The notes under the pieces are model-generated. The model was not told the origin of the DNA. It saw nothing but the letters and a program-made list of their open reading frames with translations, and did no database searches. DNA of 64,000 bases, from positions 744,001 to 808,000 of the forward strand of contig JBLDXI010000029.1 in the NCBI GenBank assembly GCA_047495785.1, given 5' to 3'. Positions within the stretch are counted from its first letter, which is position 1. The number at the start of each line of letters is the position of its first letter. Below, one piece after another: positions 12,629 through 23,271 of the stretch. A program made the position numbers and the translations under genes. The DNA comes from Lepidodermella squamata. Lineage: Eukaryota > Gastrotricha.

Positions 12629-15600
12629 ATGCCAACGGAAACCGTTGCCAAGACTGACAGTGCTAGTTTGTCATCATCCATTCTGGTTCCTAGTTCTAAT
12701 GCTCCATCTGATGCTGAATCAAGATTTACGACACTTCAACACGCAGCTCTTGACTTTCATCAAATCTCTGAACGCATCCCTCAGAAAGACTTGGCTCAAC
12801 TATTAGCGAGAATTGCTGATAGTTGTGCTGGCGAAAAAGATGGTCATGATAATTCGACTTTAAGCGTTCTAGCTTGCGCAGCGGCTGGATGGATTGCAGC
12901 ATCCCAACAGAATCACGAGCTTGGCGATCGCATTCACGATGAATTGGAGCATTGGTTACACGCCAACTTTTGCTTTGGTCGCAAGCTTGTTGCTCATTTT
13001 CACTCGTCACCCGCTGAAGCGCTACCCATTATTTTGCGCACTCTCGCATTGACTCATGATAAGAAAATGAGCCCTGAGTACACTGTTTACGTGACACCTG
13101 CTCTGAGTGAAGAGGATCCATCTTATGCGATGGCTCTTAAAGAGTGGGCATGCATCTCTGTTCTCGATCTGCCCCACAAGAAAGACGGCGCAGTTGACCC
13201 CGAAGCTTTGTCTGCTGCAATTGAGAAGGACAAGGCTGAGGGGCGAAAGCCACTGTTGATTTTGGCTAGTGTAGGATCTGGGCTAGCTGGCGTTTCGGAT
13301 AATATTAACAACCTGGTTACCCTATGCCGTCAAAATGAGATCTGGCTCCATCTTGAAGGGCCTCGCCTTGCTAGAAGAATTATTCGCTCGCTGGATGAGA
13401 ATTCACCTAAAATCATTATGCAATTGCCTGACGTTCGCTCAATCACTTTGGATCTGGCTACTTGGCTCGGCTACGTCGGCGGGCCTGTTTTGACAATCAT
13501 TCGTCCTCCATTCGCACGCCCTGGATCTACTGCTAATGAGAAAGATGCTCCCGTGGTTGACCCTGCTTACGATCAGTCTGTCTCGCTGTTAAACTCAACG
13601 TGGCCAACTTATAGCGGTGCCATTTACTACTGGATGCTACTTCAACACTTAGGTTGTAATGAAATTGCGACTCGTCTGCGTCTTCGCCTCGACCTCGCCA
13701 ATCGCATGACGCAGGAGCTGAATAAGCTCGACGGCATGGTTGTGCTCAATCACGACAAGGCGATCCCGGAAAATGACGGGCCTAGCATCAGCGTTTACTC
13801 GGGCCGTGAAATACTCAACGCTATGGCTGAATCGCTAGAAAGAGAAGCCAACAAACAGGAACCGCCTATTCCAGTCGCTGTCATGTTTCGCTATATTGGC
13901 AAACAGAGCGGAGGTGATAATCAACATTCCCCAATGCCGGCTAGTCGTATCGATGTCTTGAACCAGTGGCTGGCTGAATCTGCCGGTAATTTGTTATAAA
14001 AAAAGAGTGGAATCCAGATTTTATTGTATTATTCTATGGGTTATTTTCAGGCCGAAGTGCTCCTAATATGTACATTGGCGCTGTTACTTTCCGCAACGTG
14101 TCTTGGATTCGTTTCGCCCCATTCGATGTTCCACTTCGTGGTGATGACGAGTCGCTGAAAAAAGAATGCGAAGCTTTTCTAGGTGCTGTCAAACGTCAAG
14201 TAAGCAAAATTTCATGTTATTTAAAAATTAAAGTCGCGTCAGTCGTTCCTGGGAATAAAATGAGAGGGATGAAATGTTCAAAACTGCTATAGAATTCCGC
14301 AATTGAGGTTCGAGAATCTATCATTGTTATAGATTTATTTCCGACTTGACATTTTTAATGAAGAAAGTTATTGTAGGGAAGTCCTCAGTAATTTGTTACT
14401 TTTTTCAGAACAACAGAAGCATTTACAACCCGAAGTACCTATTATTTCTTCATCAATTTTTCGGAAATATTCTCTCAACTATGATAAAATGATTAGATTC
14501 CTGCAATCTAATTCCTAACTGGACTGGAATTTGAAATATCTGAGAACTTTTCGACTGTTCAGTCGCCGATAGAGCTAATGAAAATTGAAACTATTAAAAC
14601 TATAAGATTTCCTTTTTTGAAGACTTCAATTGACTTCGAAATTTGCGATATTCTATTAGTTCACATATATCGAGGTTTCAAACCTTGAATTTGATGATTA
14701 TCCGAAATAACTCGGAAAATTGTTGTACTCAAGAAGTTTTAATTTCAATTTTCTTTTCAAATAATTCATCAACCATGAGGAATTATATTTTTGGGATTTA
14801 CACCTATCAACGCCCAGAAATGCGATAAAATTGGCCCAATCGATCCAATAACAGGCCGTCAAACATTGGCAGGTGTAAAACAATCATTTTTCATGTTCTT
14901 GGAGGTCCACGGCCCCGTTGAAACATTTTGGAATCTCTCCCGTTTTTTACTCGGAATCAAGACCCCCACGCGAGATTAATTCGATGGGTTTTTATTACAT
15001 TTTGAGTTGGATTTTATTTTTTTTCAGAGGAAATGTAAATTTAATTGTTGGATTGGAGTCTCTGTTTGACAAATTTTTAACCTCGTAACTAGTCTGTCGA
15101 TGGGTGAAAGCTCGTTGATAATTTCTCAAGATTATTCGAAATATACTTCGAAAATTACTTAGTAAGCTGCCGTAATATAAATAATTCGTATTTTGGAATG
15201 CGATATTTTTGAGCGATTTAAACTCTCCGGTTTGTGAAATGGCTAACTTTTGAAATTTCAGGTTGCGGCTTTGGAGGCTACGAATGACCAGCGACCGCGC
15301 CTCGCCTCCGTCCTGCAATCGCCTCAGTTCTCGCACTGCCTGCAACTGGTCGCCCTGCCGAACTGGGCCGGTCTCGGCGCCGTGCGCTACAGCCCGCCCA
15401 TGGTCGAAGACGCTAGCGAAGAAGCGCGCCCGAACTGGTCGCCCGACCGCATCGACTCGCTGAATATCGAAATCGTGAAGCGCCTGCGCATGACCGACAC
15501 GGCGTTCTCACTGGGCCGCGCGCTCGCCCCGCTGGTCATGAACGTCAAAAACGGCGGCGACGACTCGTCTGCTGGTGAAATCAGCATGAACGACACAACC

Positions 15601-16074
15601 GAATCGCAGTCGATGGCGACCGTCGTCTGCGTGCGCTTCGGCCTCGTCACCGTCGACACAGACGTCGAACACCTGTGCTCGACCGTTGCGAAAACCGCCG
15701 CCGCCATCATCGACGAGTGGCGCCAGCTCGAGCAGATGGCCCAGGTTGTTCGCAAGGGCATCGAAGAGGCGAGCCGCGAGATCGAACAGGAGCACGTGGT
15801 CCGGGTGTACCAGGAGGGCCTGCTGCGGCAGGTGCCTATTGTCGGCGGGCTGCTGAACTGGTGGTCGCCGCCGTCGCCGGCCAAGCCGATCAGCGGCCGG
15901 CGGCTGAACTTGTCGTCAGGCCGGTTGTCGCCGACTACGGCCAATCTGAACCAGCCGTCACCGCCCGCCTCGCCCACGTTCATGCACGACCAGCCGCATG
16001 CGCCGCAGAAGACTGTCGACGACGTTCAACCGTTGATTTCTGCTGAGCAGGAGAATCAACAGGTGGTTTCGTGA
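12629..16074 (+). CDS. PDXDC1: PLP-dependent decarboxylase domain-containing protein 1 (3 exons)
   Basis: Exons 12629-13985, 14051-14199 and 15262-16074 join in phase to about 772 residues, close to the ~788 of human PDXDC1. The first exon is the fold-type-I PLP decarboxylase-like domain. The last exon holds the strongest family signature, VVRKGIEEA followed by GLLRQVPIVGGLLNWWSPP, then a low-complexity tail. Where active group II decarboxylases carry the PLP lysine, this protein reads ITLDLATWLGY, with no lysine. As I recall, vertebrate PDXDC1 also lacks it, so a decarboxylase activity is doubtful. The start is the ATG at 12629. Exon 1 uses mostly AT-ending codons while exon 3 is strongly GC-ending. 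A poly(A) signal AATAAA lies at 16301-16306. Confidence 0.92.
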
Positions 16075-17022
16075 TTTGGCGCTTTCTAAAAGCGCGTGTG
16101 TTATTCCTATTTATTCCTGGCTGCTATAAACACACATTTATGGACATGTTATATTATAGTGGTTGTTGTGATAACAGGTGTATATTTACGACAAAATAAT
16201 TGAAATGATGCAGAGCGATACAACAGCAATTTATGCATGTGACTGAATGCCTTATCTTTTTTTGCCTTCTTTTTTTGAATGAATTTGTTGTGATGCTCTA
16301 AATAAAGCTAACTATCTCTCTCTCTATTTGTGTCTTCTTGCGCCCTCTTTTTTGTCGCGCTGAAATAATTACTATAGTTTTTTGCGGATATTGGTTGGCA
16401 GTTGATAGACGGTGCCTGGTTCAATGTTGCGCGTGTAAAATTAACTCGATGTTATGAACATGCTATATTCTATATTAATATATGAAAGTGATGATGATGA
16501 TGATACTGTCTGTTATCTCCTGAACCTGCAATGTGCTCATGATAAAATATGAAATAAAACCATGTTGCCTTTGATGGAATTGTTGAAAAATACAAGGAAA
16601 ATCCGAAAATTTTTGAATGTGGCGATTGTTGGCGATTTTCTTTCAAGGGGTCCATGCAGAGTTAATTTTGAATTGCCAACTTTTCAGAGAAGCTGTGGTA
16701 ATTCATAGGTCAAGGGAAATATCTAAATTTGAGTAATCAGTGCCAACTGCCAACTTTCCAAGATTAGCTCCAGAGTTTCCCGAGCTACGTCTCCGATTGC
16801 AGATCAAGATAATCGATCTCTTTGCTTGAGGAACCATGTTCTTGCAACATCAATTTTGACACATTGGAACACATTTCATTGTGAGCATTCGTGTTCAGAT
16901 GCAAGCACTGCTATATCGCTATCGGCCCTGCTCTATTTTAAAAATTATTTTATTTGCCTCTATTACGAAAATACGGCGGAAAAGCAGGAAAAATAAAAAT
17001 TAACTGTGGCCTCTTCATCGAA

Positions 17023-17104
17023 GCTGCTATGCCCGAGTGGTTAAGGGGTCTGACTTGAAATCAGATGCGGTCTCCGCGCGTAGGTTCAAATCCTACTGGC
17101 AGCG
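17023..17104 (+). tRNA. tRNA-Ser (TGA), cassette A
   Basis: The 82-nt sequence folds as a class II tRNA. The acceptor stem GCTGCTA pairs with TGGCAGC, the anticodon loop CTTGAAA gives anticodon TGA, there is a long variable arm, and the T-arm has the B box GGTTCAAATCC. An apparently identical copy lies at 49393-49474. Confidence 0.95.
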
Positions 17105-17293
17105 ATTCATTTTTGAAACGGAATCATTAAAAGCTGAAATTTCAAATATCAAAGGTTCTTATTGAACCCTAAGCATAGGTCGAGTAATGCATGCTTTTTT
17201 CTGAGAGCTGCTTTTGAATACGTAAATTGGCCGTCCCGAATTGATTTCTAAGCTCGTGTGACATTCAAAAGGGCATTGAGATCAGCTACCTTT

Positions 17294-17310
17294 GTCGATC
17301 TTCGGATCGG

Positions 17311-17349
<39 letters not shown>

Positions 17350-17400
17350 GGCCCCTGCGCAAGGATGACACGCAAAATCGTGAAGCGTTCCATATTTTTT
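17294..17400 (+). ncRNA. U6: U6 spliceosomal snRNA, cassette A
   Basis: A 5' stem-loop (GTCGATC-TTCG-GATCGGC) is followed by the invariant U6 core. The core includes ATATACTAAAATTGGAACGA, the ACAGAGA box, the AGC triad region and the 3' GTGAAGCGTTCCATA tail, ending in a T run that acts as Pol III terminator. Length (~107 nt) matches metazoan U6. Only the 5' hairpin stem differs from the common animal sequence. Confidence 0.95.
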
Positions 17401-17472
17401 GCAATGGCTCACAAACCCCTCAAGAAACAAGGATCTAATACAGTAGGAATTATGCGCCCTGTTTGTTCAAAT

Positions 17473-17545
17473 GCCTTCCTAGCTCAGTCGGTAGAGCATG
17501 TGACTTTTAATCACAGGGTCGGGGGTTCGAGTCCCCCGGAGGGCG
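17473..17545 (+). tRNA. tRNA-Lys (TTT), cassette A
   Basis: A 73-nt cloverleaf: acceptor GCCTTCC/GGAGGGC, D-arm AGCTCAGTCGGTAGAGC, anticodon loop CTTTTAA (anticodon TTT) and T-arm GGGGGTTCGAGTCCCCC. Confidence 0.95.
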
Positions 17546-17617
17546 CAGCATTTTTCTATCGTTTTATTTACGATTTCATAATTCTACAGTCAAGCAATGC
17601 AATAGCTAAACATGCAC

Positions 17618-17689
17618 TCCCTGATGGTCTAGTGGTTAGGATTCCGCGCTTTCACCGCGGCGGCCCGGGTTCGATTCCCGGTCAGGGAA
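17618..17689 (+). tRNA. tRNA-Glu (TTC), cassette A
   Basis: A 72-nt cloverleaf: acceptor TCCCTGA/TCAGGGA, anticodon stem-loop CCGCG-CTTTCAC-CGCGG (anticodon TTC) and T-arm CCGGGTTCGATTCCCGG. It lies 313 nt upstream of the ATG of the secreted-protein gene. Confidence 0.95.
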
Positions 17690-17912
17690 CACTTTTTCGC
17701 CAACATCGAACTTGAGTTCATGCATCAGAAATTTTTACAACCAATGCTGCTTGGTGACCAACTGAGAACACTATATCTTCCATACTTTTTCTTGTCGTTG
17801 GAAATGAAGAATGCCCCATCATAATTACTGCGTGAAATAACTGCGAACTCATCAATCATCAACACCATTGATCCAATGATGGCGATGTTCGCCCGATAAT
17901 TAGCTGATTTGC

Positions 17913-17918
17913 TATAAA
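17913..17918 (+). promoter_or_regulatory. TATA box of secreted basic protein gene A
   Basis: TATAAA sits 90 nt before the ATG within the conserved context TTAGCTGATTTGCTATAAAT. The same context occurs at the same place before copies B and C, which supports function. Confidence 0.6.
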
Positions 17919-18002
17919 TTTGCTGCTCTCCATCTTCAACAATCATTCATCTGTTTTGCGCTTTCATCAGTGTTTCCAATTCACTAATACCTACCAATAA
18001 CT

Positions 18003-18567
18003 ATGCGTATCGCTTTTGCTTTGACTGTTGCTGCCCTGGTGGCTCTTGGTAAGAATTAAACGGAAATCATGGCATTTCATCGTAAACACTTCGATTGTTA
18101 TCACAGCTTTCAGCGAGGCTGAGGCCGGCCGTGGCAAGCCGAATAAGGAAGTTTCCCGAAGCTACTCGTACAGCGTCTCGAAGAGCGGCTCGTACCAGAA
18201 GAACAAGCGGCCGGCGAAGAACTTCGGCAAGAATTTCGTCTCGAAGCGCAACAAGCGCCGCGGTTCCTACTCCAAGTCGGTGTCTTCGTCGGTGTCCGCC
18301 CGCACCAACAAGCACACCCGCAAGGTGTCCAACAAGAAGTTCATGCGCGTGCACCAGCGCATGTCCAAGTCTGGCTCGTACTCGCGATCGGGCTCGTTCG
18401 GCGGCCGCAAAAACAAGCGTCACGGCAAGTTCAACAAGAAGGCTGGGCACAAGAAGTTCGGCGGCAAGCGCAACAAGGGTCGCAAGGGCCACAAGAGCGG
18501 CAGCTACTCCGCCTCCAACAACTTCTCGTACAGCGTCGCCGTCGAGACTGGCGCCGCTCCCCAGTAA
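18003..18567 (+). CDS. Secreted highly basic Ser/Lys/Arg/Gly-rich protein, copy A
   Basis: Two exons, 18003-18048 and 18107-18567, encode 168 residues. The product starts with a signal peptide (MRIAFALTVAALVAL) whose last codon is split by the intron. A mature chain follows that is very rich in Lys, Arg, Ser, Gly, Asn and Tyr/Phe, with repeated SGSYS/SYS motifs alternating with NKR, KKF and HGK blocks, and it ends in VAVETGAAPQ. There are no cysteines and no transmembrane segment after the signal. The coding part of exon 2 is strongly GC-ending. I do not recognise the family. Such cationic low-complexity secreted chains are typical of matrix, egg-coat, cuticle, adhesive or mineral-associated proteins, but no function can be assigned. 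Copies B and C share the gene structure and the upstream RNA genes. Confidence 0.85.
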
Positions 18568-21435
18568 ATATAATCTTTGCCGACGCCCTGGGGGCAAGAA
18601 CTTTGCAATCGGGCTTGGTAATCGTGAAGTTTTGATATAGACCTAGAAATTGGAAAATTATTTTCGATGGTGAAATAAAATTAGGTTGAAATCACTTTTC
18701 ATATTGTGACATTGCTTGAAAGATCATGGCTATCTTAACAAACAGAAATAGAATGTAGAATCTATTCAAGAGAATCACAATTATGTATTCACATAGAAGC
18801 CAGAAGGCTCATCAAGTTATGAGATAAGTTGTTGCTCTTAATACTGCCCGACCTTCGAGACGGGCCAATTCAGGGCTAGTTCTTCGGTTTGTGTTTTTTT
18901 AATTGCGGACCGTCCAGCAAAAACATCGATGACACCCTTCATCAAGATTGGGCTGGCAAAATGATAAAACGTACTTCCTGCCCAGTTGGTTATTTTTTGC
19001 CTAGACGGAAAAAGTGATTCTGCCCGATGTTTCTGCCCGCTGTTTCTGCCCGCTCAAACGATTAGGGTGGATTTTTTATTTTCGAAAATCAATTGATGCT
19101 CTCGAAAATTCGGGAAAACCTCTCACCTGAAATAATGTTGCACAACTTCAATTTCCGTTCCCAGTCCCTTTACTACAACCTTCAGACTCTGACCAAACGA
19201 GTGAACAAGTGAATAACCTTTATTAGAATGTTTAAACTTTAAAACAAGTGTTTGGGCCGGATTAATTGTTAATAACGACGGAGCAATTCGAGAAATTGAA
19301 GATCGGCATGGGTTTAGCTTGCTTTACGGGTGGCCCAGGTCGCCAATATCAAAAGTGATCTCCATTGACGACGGAAATTCGACGGAAATTCGCAATATTC
19401 AATTGATAATAAAACAAGGAAATGAACAACGAACAAAAAAAATTCAAAAAAAAAAATTTGCTACAAATTTTAAGCTGGATTTCTTATTTTCGTTATTAAC
19501 AACGGTCATCTTTCATACGCACTATACACCATTCCCCATTTTCACTCGTCCGAGTGTCGGATTAACGAAAATAACCAACTGGGAAGGAACAGGAACTCTT
19601 CCCTTGTGTCTCGGGCAAAACCTCGAATTCAGCCCTTGAAAATACCCTCGGGCTTCGCTTCGCTGCGCTCCGCTACGCCCTCGGGCATTTTCAGCGGGCA
19701 GAATTCTCGGTTCTGCCCTCAACACCGGGAAGAATTCCTTAATTGCTCACCCAATAATAGATTGATAGTGCTACACAAGCTATCACCGCACTATTAACAA
19801 GCATTCATATTACGAAGAAGATTTTTGAAAGTCTCCGCTGATTGAGACCAGGAATTTAGTTTCTTGGTCATTTTCTCCATCGCAGTATCCATAAACTGAT
19901 TCGATTTAAGTTGATTCGATTGAAAACACTAGAAATTACTAGAAAATGAATACATGAATGTACGGTATTAACCAAGCCGCTGTCAATCACTGTTGTCACT
20001 CGCGGCTTATTTCATTTATTTAGTGAGCTCCAGGAGTGGATCTTTTATTTAGGAAATCCCTCTCGGCATTGATCATTCAACTCATAATTACTTAGTTAAA
20101 ATGGATGTACTTCGAAAGATCAGGATGGCACAAGCCAAATGGGCCGGTTTTAAATGGAATTCTGCATTCGATAGTTATCATTAGCTATTACAACAAAAAA
20201 TATCGGCGGCAAACGAACGCCACCGGTAGCTCAAATTTTATTCGCTGTGCATCTGTTATAATCACCACTGGAATCTGTAGTCAGCAAATTAACCAGTGGC
20301 TCAGAAATATGCTACTTGTCTACTTGTCTACTTGTTGCTGAATTCGAAGGGCCCGCTCGTCAGCAAGAACAGGTGGGTGGCTTGCCGGCAATTCAACTTT
20401 GAATACAAATGAAGATTTTGAATTTTAGCTTGAGTGCTTACTCTGGTCATTTTTTCCTCTATGCGTTTAATGTTGGAGCCGTGTTGGGAAACAGTGTTTT
20501 GCCTCTCGCCTGTCCGCGCTCGAGTCGCTCCAAATACTGCCCGCACGCAACGTTTATACGAAATCGAATGAATTTAAACAAATCCCGCATGAGTGAACAC
20601 GAGAAAGCGCAGGTGTCAACCCGAGTGTGGCGGAGAGAACAATAGGTCGGCCATAGGCCAGTGTTTTGTAGTGCGCGCTTACCTCCGCCGGGCTCGGTAA
20701 TCGGATTGATACCCGAGCGCGAAGAGCGATGATCACAGGCGCGGTTATCGAGGTCCACGCTATGGCTGGAATCAGAAGATCCACACCAGGACAGCACAAG
20801 TGGCAATGCGGGCCAAAATCAGGTTTAGGCGCCAACAGAAAAGTCGCGATCGCTGCTAATGAGCTTATTTATAGCCACAATGACCAAACTCAGCAAAAAA
20901 CCTTTTTTATCGAGGCGCCGCATCCTGGTATGTTTTAATACCAGCAGTAACATTAAGGTAACATAGCGCGCAAAATCTGCGGGGAACGTATACTGCGGCA
21001 AAATATAAAAATAAACAACTATAAATTTGTGTAAGCAAACATTTTCACAAATTATTTATTCGAAAATATCAATTTAAAATAATTTTGTTCAGCTTTCAAC
21101 TTACCGGTGCCGCTTTTTTCTTTGTGATGTTCACGTGAACTGCGGACAAAGCCAACAAATTTGTCCAACTGTCAAACACGTGAACAAGTGACTCAGTTCC
21201 ATCTATATTATTATGCAGTCGCGTGAAACTGCTTATTTGCGCGTCGCACCTTAGTTTCTTTTATGCGTTTCTGGGTGCTTATTACTCATGATCATGTTTA
21301 TCATGTTACGTCAGTTTGCTTAGGCGTTTGCCGGTTAAAATACATCGTGCTTCATCCTCCATCAGTAGTCAGGAGTTATCAGTTTTAAATTGTGTTCTTG
21401 TTGGATAGAATTTATTACTTGAAATTGCTAGAGAA
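18568..21435. other. Intergenic region with repeat-like sequence
   Basis: No gene was recognised in these 2.9 kb. A hairpin-like 3'-UTR element lies at 18577-18597. Tandem TTTCTGCCCGCTG-like words occur at about 19017-19057. A string matching CCAACTGGG appears in opposite orientations near 18978 and 19575, and a long inverted repeat is at 19592-19738. The rest is AT-rich. Confidence 0.4.
19592..19738. repeat. Imperfect inverted repeat, 61-nt arms
   Basis: Arms at 19592-19652 and 19678-19738 are reverse complements with scattered mismatches. The inner ends are CCCTCGGG and the outer ends GGAA.TCTTCCC. The 25-nt spacer is built of CTTCG/CTGCG words. It could fold into a long hairpin. No transposase or clear target duplication is seen. 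Confidence 0.65.
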
Positions 21436-22444
21436 ATGCCTCTAACGCAAGGAGTTACTGTTGAAATCGACCATGTTGGTTTCCAAAAACCTTCCTCTCG
21501 CACATGCTCTGGTGGGTATGAAATGGTTGGTCTAATGGGCGAGAAGAACCAAATGGTTGCCACTTTCTATTTTGAAGACTGGGCCAAGAATCGTCATCGC
21601 CATAGCACAGCTAAGTATGTTCTCCTTTCATGTTATATTGAATACTATTAACATTCCATTTTAACTAATAGCTGCCGTGGTGAACGAGTTGTTGTGCCCA
21701 AGCAGGAACATCTTGTTGTTCTTCCCGAGAAAATCGCCCCCGAAATTGCTGTTTCTCTACCTTACCGTGGTCTCATGGCTTATCGCGCCGTGAGTTTGGT
21801 AAAGCAGTTGTTGAAAACCGATCACCAATATAAAACTGCAATGGTTATTGCAAGCCACGGTCTGGGTCTGTGGACGGTGCAAACAGCTCTTTCACTTATC
21901 GAGTCAGCCGAGTCATTCCGTTGGGTTGTTGTTGACGTTTCCCCTCAGGTTTGCTTTCGTGCTTTTAAGTTGAACGTAATTCTCTAATATTTGGCTTTAT
22001 TAGGCGGAAGAATACATTCAAGCTGCGTATCACAACAACTTCTCCACTTTTGACTTGCTGAGCTGGCCGCCATGCTGTTATGAAGAAGACTTGATTGAAA
22101 AAACCAAGCGCACATGCCCCAACGGTGTTGATATTGTGTTCGACTTCAGTGGCAATCATCGAACGGCTAACCGAATGACTGGCCTGTTGAATGAAGACTG
22201 CGTTGTTGTCACAGTTGGTGATGCGAAAACATGGACCCTACCCCATGGTGGTCAGTCTGCTTCCGTCGGTTACGTCACCGAATGTGATCTCGAGCGTCTG
22301 CCCGAACTCGTCAGCCTTCTCACATCTGGTCGCTTGCGCCCGCCTAAGCTTCTTCCCCTGGAAAAACTATCAGTTTCAGACGCCGGAAGTGATACTGATT
22401 CGTTGCGAGACATGGAATCGCCCGACACTGTGTTCCCTAATTGA
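21436..22444 (+). CDS. MDR-superfamily (zinc-less alcohol dehydrogenase-like) oxidoreductase
   Basis: Exons 21436-21614, 21672-21948 and 22004-22444 join to 298 residues. The N-terminal part resembles the GroES-like fold (NCRGERVVVPKQEHLVVLP at about 60-78). It is followed by a Rossmann segment (VIASHGLGLWTVQ, about 118-130) with the glycine-rich turn, an acidic strand end (WVVVDVS) and a later strand-turn (VDIVFDFSGN). No zinc-ligand Cys/His cluster is visible, so it is likely a zinc-independent NAD(P)-dependent reductase. It is shorter than the usual ~340 residues, mainly in the N-terminal domain. The C-terminus is an acidic Ser/Asp-rich tail. Substrate is unknown. Confidence 0.75.
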
Positions 22445-23271
22445 TTAAGACTATAATTAAATAGAAACTTTTCTCAATCTCTTATTCAAAGTGCTCGTAT
22501 TTGTCTGTACAGTAAGATGTTATTGTGTCTGCTTTAGGGAAGAAGTATTCGGATGTTACTTCCCATGACATTGTTGTTGGAAAGTCTTCATATCTCAATT
22601 TATTTCTTTACCAATAATTTGACAATTATTACCTACACTATCTACGTCAATTTTTCTTATTATTTATTTACGACTTCGGTTTCTCTTAGAAAACGTGTAG
22701 AGCTTGCTTTTTCTCGTGATCTTGCGTGCGTGTATTTTTTACGATTGAGATGAAACCTACCGCCTAAATGTTCATTTGGTACTGAAATTTTATCAAATAC
22801 CGAACGAAGAGAGGCTGATCTTTGATTGAGATGATGAATTTGAAGCTGTGAAAGAAGTGAATTGTGAAGAAGTTGGAAGGACTGGCTTGAATTGAAATTC
22901 CAAGTCGATAGGCGTATCTGCTTGCCTTTTTTCGATACTAAAAAGCGAGAAAAATTCTGGTCGTTTAAACGCCCCATTTCACCTCTTATTATCGACTGAT
23001 AATTGCGTTGATGATTTCTTTCTTACCTATAACAATCGTGTTAACAGGCGACCATCATTTATTTATTGAACTATCCTAGTTGTAATGTTGATGTGAGCAA
23101 TGGCCACGCCATTATCGATATTGTACTCCGTTGATGAAAAAAGCAACCGTCTCTTGTTATTACCGGTTGGGCGATTCAGAAAAATAAACGCTACGTACGG
23201 ATATTTTTTGAGTTTTAATCATAATTCTGTATGCACTCACTCAGTTTTGCATTTAGACTCATATTTCAAAA
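22445..23271. other. Intergenic, no gene seen
   Basis: AT-rich spacer between the oxidoreductase stop and the DNAAF11 start codon. It presumably contains the 3' UTR of the former and the promoter of the latter. No convincing coding or RNA element. Confidence 0.4.

Noticed and set aside
14643-14979. Open frames inside the second PDXDC1 intron as an extra exon
   Set aside because: No similarity to PDXDC1, and exons 2 and 3 already join in phase with family-consistent sequence.
17365-17715. Open frame of 116 codons on the plus strand (similar at 49744-49992 and on the minus strand at 27753-27992)
   Set aside because: It runs through the end of U6 and tRNA genes, so its conservation reflects the RNA genes.
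18067-18597. Long antisense and other-frame open reading frames (Ala/Val/Leu-rich or Arg/Ser/Thr-rich) over the secreted-protein exons, also at 26799-27279 and 50453-50888
   Set aside because: They are by-products of the strong GC-ending codon bias of the real frame, which alone has a signal peptide, splice sites and conserved length in all three copies.
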